Below are positions 20,201 through 27,190 of a DNA stretch of 64,000 bases, piece after piece (positions within the stretch are counted from its first letter, which is position 1; each line of letters opens with the position of its first letter). The notes under the pieces are model-generated. The model saw nothing but the letters and a program-made list of their open reading frames with translations. It searched no databases and was not told the DNA's origin. Location of the stretch: the NCBI GenBank assembly GCA_964429805.1, contig CAYSDH010000004.1:1-64000 (forward strand). The letters run 5' to 3'. This DNA comes from CAYSDH01 sp964429805. GTDB taxonomy: Bacteria > Bacteroidota > Bacteroidia > Flavobacteriales_D > JABDKJ01. Made by a program: the position numbers and the translations under genes.

Positions 20201-21493
20201 ATCGTCAAAGCCTTCGCAGATGTCCATATTATTGATTACACCATCTCCATCATTATCGCATATGCCAGAACTGATTGAATCATCGGTACTACTCACATCA
20301 TCCTGAGCCAAGTTGCCTCCTGCTCCATCACTAGGTATACCATCACTATCGACTCCGTTATCCGTGATGTCAATGGCTCCGCCATCGAGGTCATCTAAGG
20401 TGAGCCCTCCATCAGCTTCAAGTGCATCTGGGCACCCATCATTGTCAGAGTCGAAATCATGATTGTTGGCTATACCATCATTATCACTATCGGCACATAC
20501 AAGTGTTTCTTTTACTAAAAAGACCTTTCCATCAGGGCCATCTCCACTCGAGTTGGAAATCATGCGTAAGCTAGAGATATGATCACCAAGACTCGCAATA
20601 TCGGTCAATGAATAGACCGCTATTTCTATCTCTTGACCGTTGGAAGCATCTACTCCAGTAGCAAGATAGTTTGCAGAGTTGGCCGCCAACTGTATTTGAC
20701 CACCTAAGATATTTCCATTTGCATCATAGGCTTCGATATTCGTGTTGTTATTTCCACCTCGTTCAGAAATAAGAATGAATGCTCCGGCCGAAACGTATAT
20801 GGGCACATCATATGACAAGGTGTAGTAGTCGTCAACTTGAATGCCCCCGTCTTGCTTTTGAAAGTGGTTGAAGTCGCTGGATTGAAAGGCCGGCAGAATG
20901 ATATCGTTCCAATTTGGGTTGGAAATATTGTTGCCAGTTGTGCCTCCTGAATTTCCATCTACATCATTGAATACTTCGTATACTTGATTGGCCGAGGTGG
21001 TAGCGAAGTTTTCTTCATAACTATCTGGCACAACAAAATCACTGTAGCTCACGCCCGCGTAAGTCATTGAGTCTAGCACACCTGTTCCTGAACCTCCTGA
21101 ACCTGTAAAATGAAATAAGGTATTGCTGGTCGTGAAAGGTCCAAGAATGACATCACTATATTGACACTCCTCGAAATCAAGAATCCCATCATTGTCATCA
21201 TCAAGATCATCTGCATCGCAGACTCCGTCCATATCATTGTCTGCCGCGGACCCTCCTGAGCTTTTGGCGTTGAGCTTGTTCTTTTCTTTCGGCTTGGAAA
21301 TAACTGCTAGCTTTGAGAGGATTGGATGGATGCCCTCATCGACTGATTGCCTTTGATTTTCCAATCGCTGTGTACAAGGGTATATATCTAAAGTTGTCTC
21401 TGCTGCATAAGAAGTTAAAGAAACCACTAAAAATATGGGGAGCAAGATTGAGTGAATCGATTTAATGCTGGCACTAAAAGGAGTACTTTTCAT
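11291..21493 (-). CDS. 3,400-aa thrombospondin type 3 repeat giant protein with T9SS type B sorting domain
   Basis: A signal peptide (about residues 10-31, ending SYAA) is followed by a first calcium repeat (DNDMDGVCDADDLDDDNDG). The first half alternates type 3 repeats with beta-sandwich inserts and carries four related copies of a DGCPDALEADGG module. At about 1,590-1,880 are three cadherin/Ig-like tandem domains (NGDGTVTYTPLMDFNGTDT). The second half is a long run of DCDGDG / NPDTDGDG units with cysteine pairs every 20-40 residues, arranged in 420-base duplications (see 13021-14700). The last 95 residues are a type B sorting domain (FIPDAFSPDNGDMENNVFEI, LTIFNRWGNIVYE, LPDGTYFYVLEL, ending KGFIYLQR). 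This predicts T9SS export and a SprB-like surface fibre stiffened by calcium. A 10-N gap at 12183-12192 removes about one repeat, so the true length is greater. Confidence 0.93.
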   Translation of the reverse strand: MKSTPFSASIKSIHSILLPIFLVVSLTSYAAETTLDIYPCTQRLENQRQSVDEGIHPILSKLAVISKPKEKNKLNAKSSGGSAADNDMDGVCDADDLDDDNDGILDFEECQYSDVILGPFTTSNTLFHFTGSGGSGTGVLDSMTYAGVSYSDFVVPDSYEENFATTSANQVYEVFNDVDGNSGGTTGNNISNPNWNDIILPAFQSSDFNHFQKQDGGIQVDDYYTLSYDVPIYVSAGAFILISERGGNNNTNIEAYDANGNILGGQIQLAANSANYLATGVDASNGQEIEIAVYSLTDIASLGDHISSLRMISNSSGDGPDGKVFLVKETLVCADSDNDGIANNHDFDSDNDGCPDALEADGGLTLDDLDGGAIDITDNGVDSDGIPSDGAGGNLAQDDVSSTDDSISSGICDNDGDGVINNMDICEGFDDTVDADDDMVPDGCDLDDDNDGILDSVENGCSPEPVTTISSAGTNEFELTSANHTVVAVLNASGDIPFDNGSIEGGNRLRIALNTNPSSDAATNVHNGDVSTATYTFDKPLDGLVLGPRSATMSDIIQWTVSWTCASTATATLVDNNPQNTTTGNGNAFSLSSTGGAPVFSSSSFSSGDSFVIDDDGELYEAFNSNGGADGNVNSPQFDIELQLPDGLTSVTLTATVQTSLPDVYVDREVFNLSLAGASVHFCDTDGDGIPDSLDTDSDNDGCPDALEADGGLTLDDLDGGAIDITDNGVDSDGVPSDGVGGNLAQDDVSSTDDSITSGICDDDGDGVINNMDICDGFDDTADADDDMVPDGCDLDDDNDGVLDADETSCGAMSQPVPAIAVNDFVDIIALHDGTFTSDTIFHIFTPPGCTAASDTIRYKVTAFPSILSGTTNICADVDAFKGFSSPNGDYIAFDKLTSCDGGLRYRIEFLSGPEFLDLTSISHGNLAADEAVAVTSNVPLTGFADKRPDFDPMTNALGTNGGPDITGSGTNTVLIDNVSGPYGGNLNYWGVSSNGVRVNWFEIDYFRSSGSQSASFEAFTLNHTPICDSDCDGLENRLDLDSDDDGCPDALEADGGLTLDDLDNEAIDITANGVDDDGIPSDGAGGNLEQDDVSSTDDSIQSDACCDTSIAGDCDGDGVDNLSDTDPNDPFTCADADADGCDDCGLTGADGSGGDTGNDGADSDGDGMCDSGDTDDDNDGIPDSLEQPVCNASTTQTFDWINHWTLGEDPATVPADPALDFDGTTLTIEREDPNGLVISAEIDDLNTQANIYKVVQNSVSGDMKTFHKFKFSDPVIDLEFAVFDIDFNTISGSFEDHILIRGYSAGNEHILTAAEMMLGTAVMYNGNNDFTGVALTGLFPEGQAAISFAVPIDSIVVEFSNLSAGAFNTQTVAFLFGTNWCNGLDSDGDGILDYLDLDSDNDGIPDVVEAGGTDANGDGIIDDPADEGTLTFVDTDDDGIADNLDLDADNDGIYDVIEAGGTDPDNDGIIGTGAIDDADMDGFSDITDTDDNDTPAANDGPGTAHPLPNTDNAGNPNYADNDSDGDGCGDALEAGFTDADADGELGSDPVTVNDNGVVTSGTDGYTMPSADYTNSMVTQAICNPPAQGNETVSTPEETSVDVDITANNTDPDGDDLTVNFPGGTSTETGTGGGTFEDNGDGTVTYTPLMDFNGTDTLFYEVCDDAVPPNCVNDTLVVTVTPVQDPPSQGNEMATTAEDTPLPGVDLVANNDDPDGDPLTVNFPNGNTGTNGGTFADNGDGTIDYTPAENYFGNDTLVYQVCDDAMPTNNCVNDTIIITVTPVNDPPSQGSEIESTQVNDPLSGIDLDDNNIDPEGDDVIVTFPNGTTGTEGGIFTDNGDGTVDYTPPLDYIGNDTLIYTVCDDQAPPACVNDTLLIIILDCDLTDPAEDCDGDGVTNGQEIMDGTDPALPCSLVPDNQDTTPTAAWNMADCDGDGVTNGDEISNGTNPLDPCEFMMSSVTILATSTGDCDGDGVTNADEINGPDGAVGGNDGTDHTDPCDLNLSQVSMLATSAGDCDGDGVTNANEINGPDGVFGGGDGTDPNDDCDFVPASITETVTSTGDCDGDGVANNVDPEPLDPCVPVQGPLYAGYDETNTIWQAADCDGDGESNTVEVGQGTDPYCDQNNSVTPMGNCCDPTDTTAGIDCDGDGVDNAQEIADGTDASDPCEFEVSSQNTTPSAAWSAADCDGDGLTNQQEVDSGTDPLNECDPDVTAVPTSDCDNDGLTAAEEVTAGTDPSNPDSDGDGLNDGEEVTGVDDPSTPTVATAMSDPLDPCDPDVLAVPAGDCDMDGLSNIFEVNFGTDPLDPDSDNDGFVDGEEVTDLGSDPLDPCDPNPYADPLGDCDMDGITNGDEDLDGDGMYDPSTETDAGNPDTDGDGLTDGEEVTGTDDPSTTEVPVGTSDPLDACDPLGGAADPLADCDNDGISNGDEDANGNGIVDAGETDPANPDTDADGIIDGDEVADGTDPLDPCDPNVYANPAGDCDMDGITNGDEDSDGDGMYTPGLETDASNPDTDDDGLTDGEELTGIDDPSTTLFPVGTSDPLDPCDPNPYAVGAGDCDMDGISNADEDINGDGVYTPGLETDAGNPDTDGDGVNDGDEIAGGFDPLNPCDPNPYAIPSGDCDGDGLTNGEEDLDGDGMYDPATETDAGNPDTDGDGFTDGEEVTGTDDPSTTEIPTGMSDPLDACDPLGGLGDPLADCDNDGISNGDEDANGNGMVDAGETDPGNPDTDGDGINDGDEVAAGNNPLDPCDPNVYALASGDCDMDGITNGDEDINGDGMYTPGLETDANNPDTDGDGFTDGEEVTGIDDPSTPSTPTGTSDPLDPCDPNGLSDPLGDCDGDGITNGDEDANGNGTVDDGETDPFDPDTDADGVIDGDETTGGSDPLDPCDPDIYALADFDCDGDGLTNGQEDANGNGMTDPGETDAGNPDTDGDGLSDSEEYLGGSNPLDPCDPNVFAVATADCDNDGISNGDEDANGNGVVDNDETDPSNPDTDGDGILDGDENSTAEALDPCADPTHPDWVAQATNDCDGDGVTVGEGDPDDNDPCIPDAAAVASGDCDGDGVTNGDEVVDGTDPSNPCDYNPDSWTLTPDPAFLEXXXXGTNTLDECSFNITSIDTTPSTAWMMADCDGDGVTNGDENEGPDGDPTTPDGTDPNNPCDYNPESWTLTPDQAFLDADCDGDGVTNADEIADMTDPLDLCDYNSGSWTVDPTQGFLDADCDGDGVTNGDEISDDTDPQVPCDFILSSVTGEQGGIWSTVDCDGDGVINGTEISDGTDPADPCSFNENSVTLIPTVDASCDIFIPDAFSPDNGDMENNVFEIDGLEGYPSNVLTIFNRWGNIVYEQTYEKGVNDWDGTSTEGITVGGDILPDGTYFYVLELNDEAGSDPLKGFIYLQR
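12183..12192. other. Assembly gap (10 N) inside a tandem repeat of the 3,400-aa gene
   Basis: Flanking residues are FLE on the N-terminal side and GTNTLDEC on the C-terminal side. Neighbouring repeat copies have about 15 more residues between these points (ADCDGDGVTN and following), so the gap is larger than 10 bases. The reading frame happens to stay in register. Confidence 0.9.
13021..14700 (-). repeat. 420-base coding duplications forming an 840-base higher-order repeat
   Basis: Homologous points recur at 13061, 13481, 13901 and 14321, exactly 420 bases (140 codons) apart. Two versions alternate: one carrying PGLETDA (near 13140 and 13980) and one carrying DPATETDA or DPSTETDA (near 13560 and 14400). 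The larger period is therefore 840 bases. Copies differ mainly at third codon positions, which indicates older duplication kept under protein-level selection. Confidence 0.8.
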
Positions 21494-21861
21494 AATGAGG
21501 TTCTGAAATTGAATGACAATTTATTCTGGTTCTAAGCAAAAAAGAAGTGCAAGTGCTTGGGTGAAACACTTTCGCCTTCTGAGCTCAAAAGAATCAATGA
21601 ACACTCGTTTTTTTGTGGGGTGTTAAAAATTTGTTCTAACAACCCCTTGTTCACGAGAGTAATTTGTCTTTACCTTTCAATCGAACACACATTCTAAGGT
21701 TTAAAAATCCATAAGATGAGTAACACAGTGGTTAATTTCATAATATGAGCCTGTATATGTTTTAGGCTTTAACTGTATTAAGTATATTAATAGGGCATAT
21801 TTTTTTATTATCGAAAATTGTACGTTCCTTCCTTAAAGTCACTTAAACAGCTCACTTAAGA
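21494..21861. other. AT-rich intergenic region between the two giant-gene cassettes
   Basis: These 368 bases hold no plausible gene. They contain the 3' end of the 25-kb cassette transcript and the promoter region of the 3,400-aa gene. The only clear structure is the inverted repeat at 21617-21646. I saw no convincing TTTG-N19-TANNTTTG promoter and no strong terminator behind the OmpA gene, so some read-through between cassettes is possible. Confidence 0.6.
21617..21648 (-). promoter_or_regulatory. GGGGTTGT element within a stem-loop upstream of the 3,400-aa gene
   Basis: On the minus strand the sequence reads AAGGGGTTGTTA (plus-strand positions 21637-21648) and is followed by its near-complement TAACACCCC (21617-21625) after 11 bases. 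Outer bases (ACTCG near 21603, CGAGAGT near 21654) can extend the stem. A similar element lies, in the same orientation relative to the gene, upstream of 50002 and 53153. It is 145-155 bases before the start codon, so an activator site is more likely than a leader structure. The regulator is unknown. Confidence 0.45.
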
Positions 21862-24084
21862 TTATTTGCTGATTAGTTTAAATTCTGTTCTACGATTCAA
21901 TTGATGCTCATCTTCTGAGCAAATATTGTTATTCAAATCAGTGAAACCGCATCCACAATCATTGACCAGTTGTTTTTCACCCATGCCTTTGTAAGTAATA
22001 CGCTCTGGAGATGAGACTCTCTCCTTTACCCATTTGGCCATGAAGCGTGCTCGTTCGGCCGAAAGTCTATTATTGTATTTATCCCAACCTCTGCAATCGG
22101 TGTAGGACTGAATTTCAATTTTCACCGCTGGGTTTGCATTCAAGAAATCTATGAGTGTAAAGACATCAAGATGGGCATCTTCTCTGATGGTCATGTCATC
22201 TATTTCATAATAAACCGGACCAATGCCGACCTCTCGCAGGTCATCTCCTGGTCTCAACCCAGCGAGGGCGCTTGCAGACACTTCAGGTATCATGTCATAG
22301 GCTCTAGATGAGGCATGGTAATTGCGATTGCTTGGCACTACAGCTTCTGCGGTTCGATGACTCGATGAATAAGAAGCCGAGCCTATTTTCCCATTTGATT
22401 CAGGACTAGTTACGCCATTTTCACTGACATTCGGAGCAGTATCAGCCCCAGCATAGGACGACCTGATATTGTTAGCTTTTGACGTTTGAATATGGCTACT
22501 ACTGCCCGCATTGTGTGTTTTATTTGAGGAACCAGCATAGGTCGTCAGTTTGTTTTTCGGGTCAGCATGTATTGTCTTTAAGTCAGGAGAAGACTCAACC
22601 ATATTGAGTTTCATCACTCCATTACGCGTTACATTATCTAACTCGATGATGTCTTGTTTATATCCTTCTTTGGTGACTTTCAAAGTCATGTCATCTTGGT
22701 CCTCTAGGAGCATATCAAACTCACCACTCTCATCAGTCGACATTCGCTCAATCTGATTGTCGTCTGCAGTTATAATTTCAACGTCTGCATTATGAAGCGG
22801 TTGACCACCTGTGCCCTTGACAACGCCAGCAACTCTTCTCTGTTTTGACAAACCATTCATGTCAAAGGCATAGATATCATCTCCACCTTTTCCACCTTTT
22901 CTATTTGAAGAGAAATAGCCGCTCGACAATGACTGATTAAAAATCATACCGAAGTCATCAGCGCTGCTATTAACGGGAGCGCCAAAGTTGAGCACCAAGG
23001 CATCAGGTCCATCTTCGACCCAGGCAGAAAACAAGTCTAATCCTCCGAGGCCCAAGTGACCGTTAGATGCAAATGCCAGCACTCCTGACTCATGAATAAA
23101 AGGAAACAACTCATCTCCAGATGTATTAATTGGCGGACCAACATTTATAGGTTCTGACCACAGGCCTTTTTTCACTCTAGTGGAGCGATAAATGTCAACT
23201 CCTCCTTGACCTCCAGGCATATCACTAGCGAAGTACATCACGGTGCCATCAGGATTCAACGTAGCATGTGCAACGTTGTACGACTCATCATTCCAAGGAA
23301 GAGGTTTTGCTTTAGACCACTCTCCATTTTTCTTAGTAGATGCAAACATTTTCAGTCTTCTCACCCCATCCTTATCTGTCTTTCCATAATTATTACGCGT
23401 GATAATCATGTATTCCCCTGCTCTGTCAAACGCGACTGGACCTTCATTGTACTCTTCGTTGATTTTGTTGTGGAATGGCTCTACTCCTTCAAATCCCTTT
23501 GACCTGTCTCCTATTGACAAATACATGTCTAAGTACTCTGGTGACTTCTTCTTTTTAGTGGTCTTTCCGTAGTATCTACTTGAGCTAAAGACGAGTTGAT
23601 CACCAAGATAGGCTGGCCCAAAATCTATTTGAGGAGAATTAATGTTGACCTCTATTAATTCAAAATTTTCATTGCCAGACAGAAGTTCATCGTAATGACT
23701 TTTGTCTTTTTCGAATCGCTTTGCCCGAGTATCTTCCGGAGCCATATCAACAAACTCTTCCATCCACTCTACCGACTCTTCATATTTACCTTGAGAGCGG
23801 AGCACATCAGCATACTGAAAGACATCTTCAATCTTGACAGAGTTATCTGTCAATAGTCGATTATAAAACTCTTCTGCTCGAGCCATATCGTCAATCATAA
23901 CAGCACTCTTGGCCATCATGCGCAGTTCTTCTTTAGTTGGGTTTGGTTTATCCTCTAGCTCCTCTAGCACCATGGCATAATCAGAGTCTTCATAATATTT
24001 GACCGCTGCAGGATTTTGCGCAAAAAGTTGCACACTAAAGGCAAATGCGGTAACGAGCAAAAGTTGATTCTTCATGTTTTTCAT
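21862..24084 (-). CDS. OmpA-family protein with PorE-like domain order and a Ser/Asn-rich linker
   Basis: The start chosen is the ATG at 24084 (MKNMKNQLLLV), because it begins a proper signal peptide (ending VQLFAQ) 31 bases after the SprF stop. A longer frame to 24168 would run back into the SprF gene. About 740 aa: TPR-like helices (to about 135), PD40 propeller blades (FASDMPGGQGGVD, FASNGHLGLGGLDLF), one carboxypeptidase-regulatory-like domain, then a low-complexity Ser/Asn/Thr/Ala linker of roughly 110 residues not present in the paralogue at 8103. It ends with an OmpA domain (SYTDCRGWDKYNNRLSAERA). Last gene of the second cassette. As with the paralogue, a peptidoglycan-bound partner of the PorP/SprF protein is inferred from the architecture. 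Confidence 0.92.
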   Translation of the reverse strand: MKNMKNQLLLVTAFAFSVQLFAQNPAAVKYYEDSDYAMVLEELEDKPNPTKEELRMMAKSAVMIDDMARAEEFYNRLLTDNSVKIEDVFQYADVLRSQGKYEESVEWMEEFVDMAPEDTRAKRFEKDKSHYDELLSGNENFELIEVNINSPQIDFGPAYLGDQLVFSSSRYYGKTTKKKKSPEYLDMYLSIGDRSKGFEGVEPFHNKINEEYNEGPVAFDRAGEYMIITRNNYGKTDKDGVRRLKMFASTKKNGEWSKAKPLPWNDESYNVAHATLNPDGTVMYFASDMPGGQGGVDIYRSTRVKKGLWSEPINVGPPINTSGDELFPFIHESGVLAFASNGHLGLGGLDLFSAWVEDGPDALVLNFGAPVNSSADDFGMIFNQSLSSGYFSSNRKGGKGGDDIYAFDMNGLSKQRRVAGVVKGTGGQPLHNADVEIITADDNQIERMSTDESGEFDMLLEDQDDMTLKVTKEGYKQDIIELDNVTRNGVMKLNMVESSPDLKTIHADPKNKLTTYAGSSNKTHNAGSSSHIQTSKANNIRSSYAGADTAPNVSENGVTSPESNGKIGSASYSSSHRTAEAVVPSNRNYHASSRAYDMIPEVSASALAGLRPGDDLREVGIGPVYYEIDDMTIREDAHLDVFTLIDFLNANPAVKIEIQSYTDCRGWDKYNNRLSAERARFMAKWVKERVSSPERITYKGMGEKQLVNDCGCGFTDLNNNICSEDEHQLNRRTEFKLISK

Positions 24085-24115
24085 TTGAATTGGGTTTTCT
24101 GAATTAGCGTCTTTA

Positions 24116-25042
24116 TCAAAAGAATCTGGGGGAAACAACCTTAGTCGAACCATGTGGTTGAAGGTCATAACTAAGCATCATTTCATGACTACCTGCATTA
24201 TATCTTCCAGTGGCATTTCCGGTACTCCAATCAAAACTATAGCCCACATTGAACTTTGGAGAAAAGTAATAGCCCAGAAGAGCACCCATTGCATTTTCTG
24301 TACGATACATCATACCTAGTGAGAACTTTTTGTCGAGGATAAACACTCCAGTAAACTCTCCAGAAAGAGGCGTATTTCCAACGACTCTCAACAATGCTGT
24401 AGGCTTAAAGATGGCTCTTGATTCAAGATCAATCAATCCACCAACTATCCCATAAAAGTGGCGTGATTGTCTTATTTCAGTTAAGGCTTGTTCATCACTT
24501 GAATTGAATTTATTCTCAAGGAGTTTAGGTGAAGAAATTCCGGCATACCATTCTTTCGATTGATAATAAAGTCCCAAGCCAAAATTAGGCTGCCATGCAC
24601 TCTGCACATCAGACATGAATTCGGTGTCTCCTGCGTCTCTTGGATTGATACTTGTCAAATCTCCGCTCATTATAGTAACAGAACTCTTTAATCCAAAGAC
24701 CAATTTGTCTTTGCGACTAATCTTCATTCGATATGCCACATCACTTTGGAGGGAAAGAGATTTAATCGGGCCAATCTTATCATTCAAAATGCTCAAGCCC
24801 ACACCCATTCGATCTTCAAAAAACGGCATGTGACCCGTCAACGATTGAGTAATGGGAGCTCCATCAAAGTTTACCCATTGGCTTCGGTGCAAAGCAGTCA
24901 ATGTCAGTGCATTTCTGCTTCCAGCATAGGCTGGGTTTACTGCAAGAGTGTTGTTCATGTAATGAGTAAACAGTGCATCCTGTTGGGCAGTGATACTGGC
25001 TCCCACCAGTATCATTGCTCCTATCATTATTAGATTTTTCAT
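24116..25042 (-). CDS. PorP/SprF-family T9SS outer-membrane protein
   Basis: The product is 308 aa with a signal peptide (MKNLIMIGAMILVGASITAQ) and the family signature QQDALFTHYMNN, NPAYAGSRNALT, LHRSQWV. The C-terminus ends SPRFF, an outer-membrane barrel signal. It begins 24 bases after the stop of the roughly 8,000-aa protein gene and precedes the OmpA gene by 31 bases, the same order as in the 8103-21493 cassette. By analogy with SprB/SprF it probably serves export or surface retention of the giant protein encoded upstream. Many positions match the paralogue at 10331-11257, so the pair arose by duplication of the cassette. Confidence 0.95.
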   Translation of the reverse strand: MKNLIMIGAMILVGASITAQQDALFTHYMNNTLAVNPAYAGSRNALTLTALHRSQWVNFDGAPITQSLTGHMPFFEDRMGVGLSILNDKIGPIKSLSLQSDVAYRMKISRKDKLVFGLKSSVTIMSGDLTSINPRDAGDTEFMSDVQSAWQPNFGLGLYYQSKEWYAGISSPKLLENKFNSSDEQALTEIRQSRHFYGIVGGLIDLESRAIFKPTALLRVVGNTPLSGEFTGVFILDKKFSLGMMYRTENAMGALLGYYFSPKFNVGYSFDWSTGNATGRYNAGSHEMMLSYDLQPHGSTKVVSPRFF

Positions 25043-25066
25043 TTGAATTAATTTTTGTTCGTTCTG

Positions 25067-26223
25067 TTATCGTTGCATGTAGATGTATCCCTTACTGACC
25101 TTTTTCTCAGTTTCCTCTCCGTATTCAATCACATAGAAGTAGGTGCCATCAGGCAGTGTTGAGCTACCGATAGATATTCCACCATCCATGTTGGTACCGT
25201 TCCACTCGTTCTCACCTTTGCGGTAGTTTCTTGAGTAGACTACGTGACCATGTCTGTTAAACACACTCACTAGGTTATCAGGATAGTCTTCAAGTCCGTC
25301 AATGATCCATGTGTCGTTTAGACCATCAGCGTTAGGTGAGAATCCGTTAGGTATGATGACCTCGGTTGAGTCAAACTCTACATCAAAACTGTCTTCAATG
25401 CCGTTATTATTCTCATCGGAGTTTCCAGTATCAGTGATACCATCATCTGGATTGTCATCAGCGTCTGCACAGTTATTGATGCCATCGCCATCGGTATCGC
25501 CACCGTTGTCATTTATTCCGTCACCATCTACATCTACATCTGCACCGTCAGGAATACCGTCTCCATCTGTATCGACATTTTCACTATCAGGGTCGATGGA
25601 GTCTGGGAGGAAGTCACTATCTGAGTCAGCAAACAAGTCTGCCGAGTCCATATTGTCAACTACACCATCACCGTCACTGTCAATACCTCCAGTCTGATTT
25701 ATATCAGAAACATCATTGATTCCGTCACCGTCAGAGTCGATTCCATTGTCATCAATTCCGTCACCGTCCATGTCAACATCATTTACATCGACAATACAGT
25801 CACCGTCAGCATCTGTATTTGCATCATTCACATCAACAGAGTCTTCCAATCCGTCACCGTCACTGTCAAGTGGATTGAGCACATCATCATCAATGCCGTT
25901 TCCATCTGCATCTGTTCCTCCAGTATTGCCTACATCAGAGTCATCATTGATTCCATCACCATCAGAGTCAGTGCCATTGTCTGCGATTCCGTCTCCATCT
26001 ACATCTACATCGTTTCCATCAAAGATTCCATCTCCGTCTGTGTCAATGTTATCGTCATTTGGATCAAGGTCATTCGGATATCCATCGCCATCATCATCAG
26101 CCATGTCATTTGTAGAATCTTCATCCATGTAGTCAGGTATGCCATCGCCATCTGTATCTGGACACAGTACCCCATCAGGACACTCATCTGCATCTGAAAT
26201 ACCATCACCGTCAGAGTCACCGG
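25067..26223 (-). CDS. Giant secreted protein, segment 4 of 4: type 3 repeats and T9SS type B sorting domain
   Basis: This is the C-terminal part of the giant gene, open from the gap at 26224. It opens with DADECPDG-type repeats and DTDGDGIPDYMDE, continues through about ten thrombospondin type 3 calcium units (DSDGDGINDDSD, DVDGDGI), and ends in a 95-residue type B sorting domain. The domain shows IIPNGFSPNADGLNDTWII, VSVFNRHGHVVYSR, TLPDGTYFYVIEYG and the basic end KGYIYMQR. Such domains direct export through T9SS and are found on SprB-like adhesins. A start codon inside this piece (26128) would give a 353-aa protein without a signal peptide; I reject it as the natural start. PorP/SprF follows after 24 bases. 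Confidence 0.88.
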
Positions 26224-27190
26224 NNNNNNNNNNNNNNNNNNNNNNNNNNNNNNNNNNNNNNNNNNNNNNNNNNNNNNNNNNNNNNNNNNNNNNNNNNNNN
26301 NNNNNNNNNNNNNNNNNNNNNNNTCTGTGTCTTGTGTGTTTGACTCAATAACGTCTGAGATACCGTCCATGTCTGTATCTGGACAAGGAACTCCTGTTGG
26401 GCATTCGTCTGCATCTGCGATACCATCATTGTCAGAATCGGTGTCCATGTAGTCTGGTATGCCATCGCCATCTGTGTCTTCGCAAATGATGCCATCAGGA
26501 CACTCTTCTGCATCAGAAATGCCGTCACCGTCAGAGTCACCGGAGCCTGTGACATCATCACCTAGTCCACTGCCATTGTCAGCATCTAGGTAGTTTGGTA
26601 TACCATCATTGTCGTTGTCGGCAAGACCATCTCCATCGTCAAGCGAGTCTTCTGTTCCTGGACTATCACCGTCTGCATCTGCATCGTTATAATCTGCATT
26701 GCCGTCTCCGTCAGTATCTTGTGTATTTGACTCAACTACATCTATGAGACCATCCATGTCTGTGTCAGCACATGGGCTACCTGTTGGACATTCTTCTGCA
26801 TCTGTGATGCCATCATTGTCAGAATCTGTGTCCATGTAATCAGGCTGACCATCTCCATCAGAATCCTGGCATACTATACCATCCGGACATTCTTCTGCAT
26901 CAGAAATACCATCACCGTCAGAGTCACCTGTTCCTGTGACATCGTCTCCAGAACCGTCTCCGTTGTCAGCGTCCAAGTAGTTTGGAATACCGTCTCCATC
27001 GTTGTCGGCTAGTCCGTCTCCATCATCTATCGAGTCATCGGTGCCTGCGCTATCGCCATCTGCATCAGAATCGTCATAGTCTGCATTTCCGTCACCGTCT
27101 GTGTCTTGTGTGTTTGACTCAATAACGTCCGAGATACCGTCCATGTCTGTATCTGGACAAGGTACTCCTGTTGGGCATTCTCCTTCATCG
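26150..27190 (-). repeat. 387-base (129-aa) thrombospondin type 3 tandem unit, about three copies
   Basis: Each unit runs from ECPTG.PC through DTDMDG, ESNTQDTDGDGNADY, NDGDGIPNYLDADNG and GDSDGDGISDA to the next ECPTG. Three copies lie in tandem; the third contains the 100-N gap. Judging from the intact copies, roughly 160-200 bases are missing there. Confidence 0.8.
26224..26323. other. Assembly gap (100 N) in a 387-base tandem repeat
   Basis: The left flank ends in the SGDSDGDG part of the unit and the right flank begins in NTQDT. The intact copies place about 55 residues between these points. The frame shift across the gap is therefore a sizing artefact. Confidence 0.9.

Noticed and set aside
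24085..24168. Longer start for the second OmpA protein
   Set aside because: It would overlap the end of the SprF gene and place 28 charged residues before the signal peptide.
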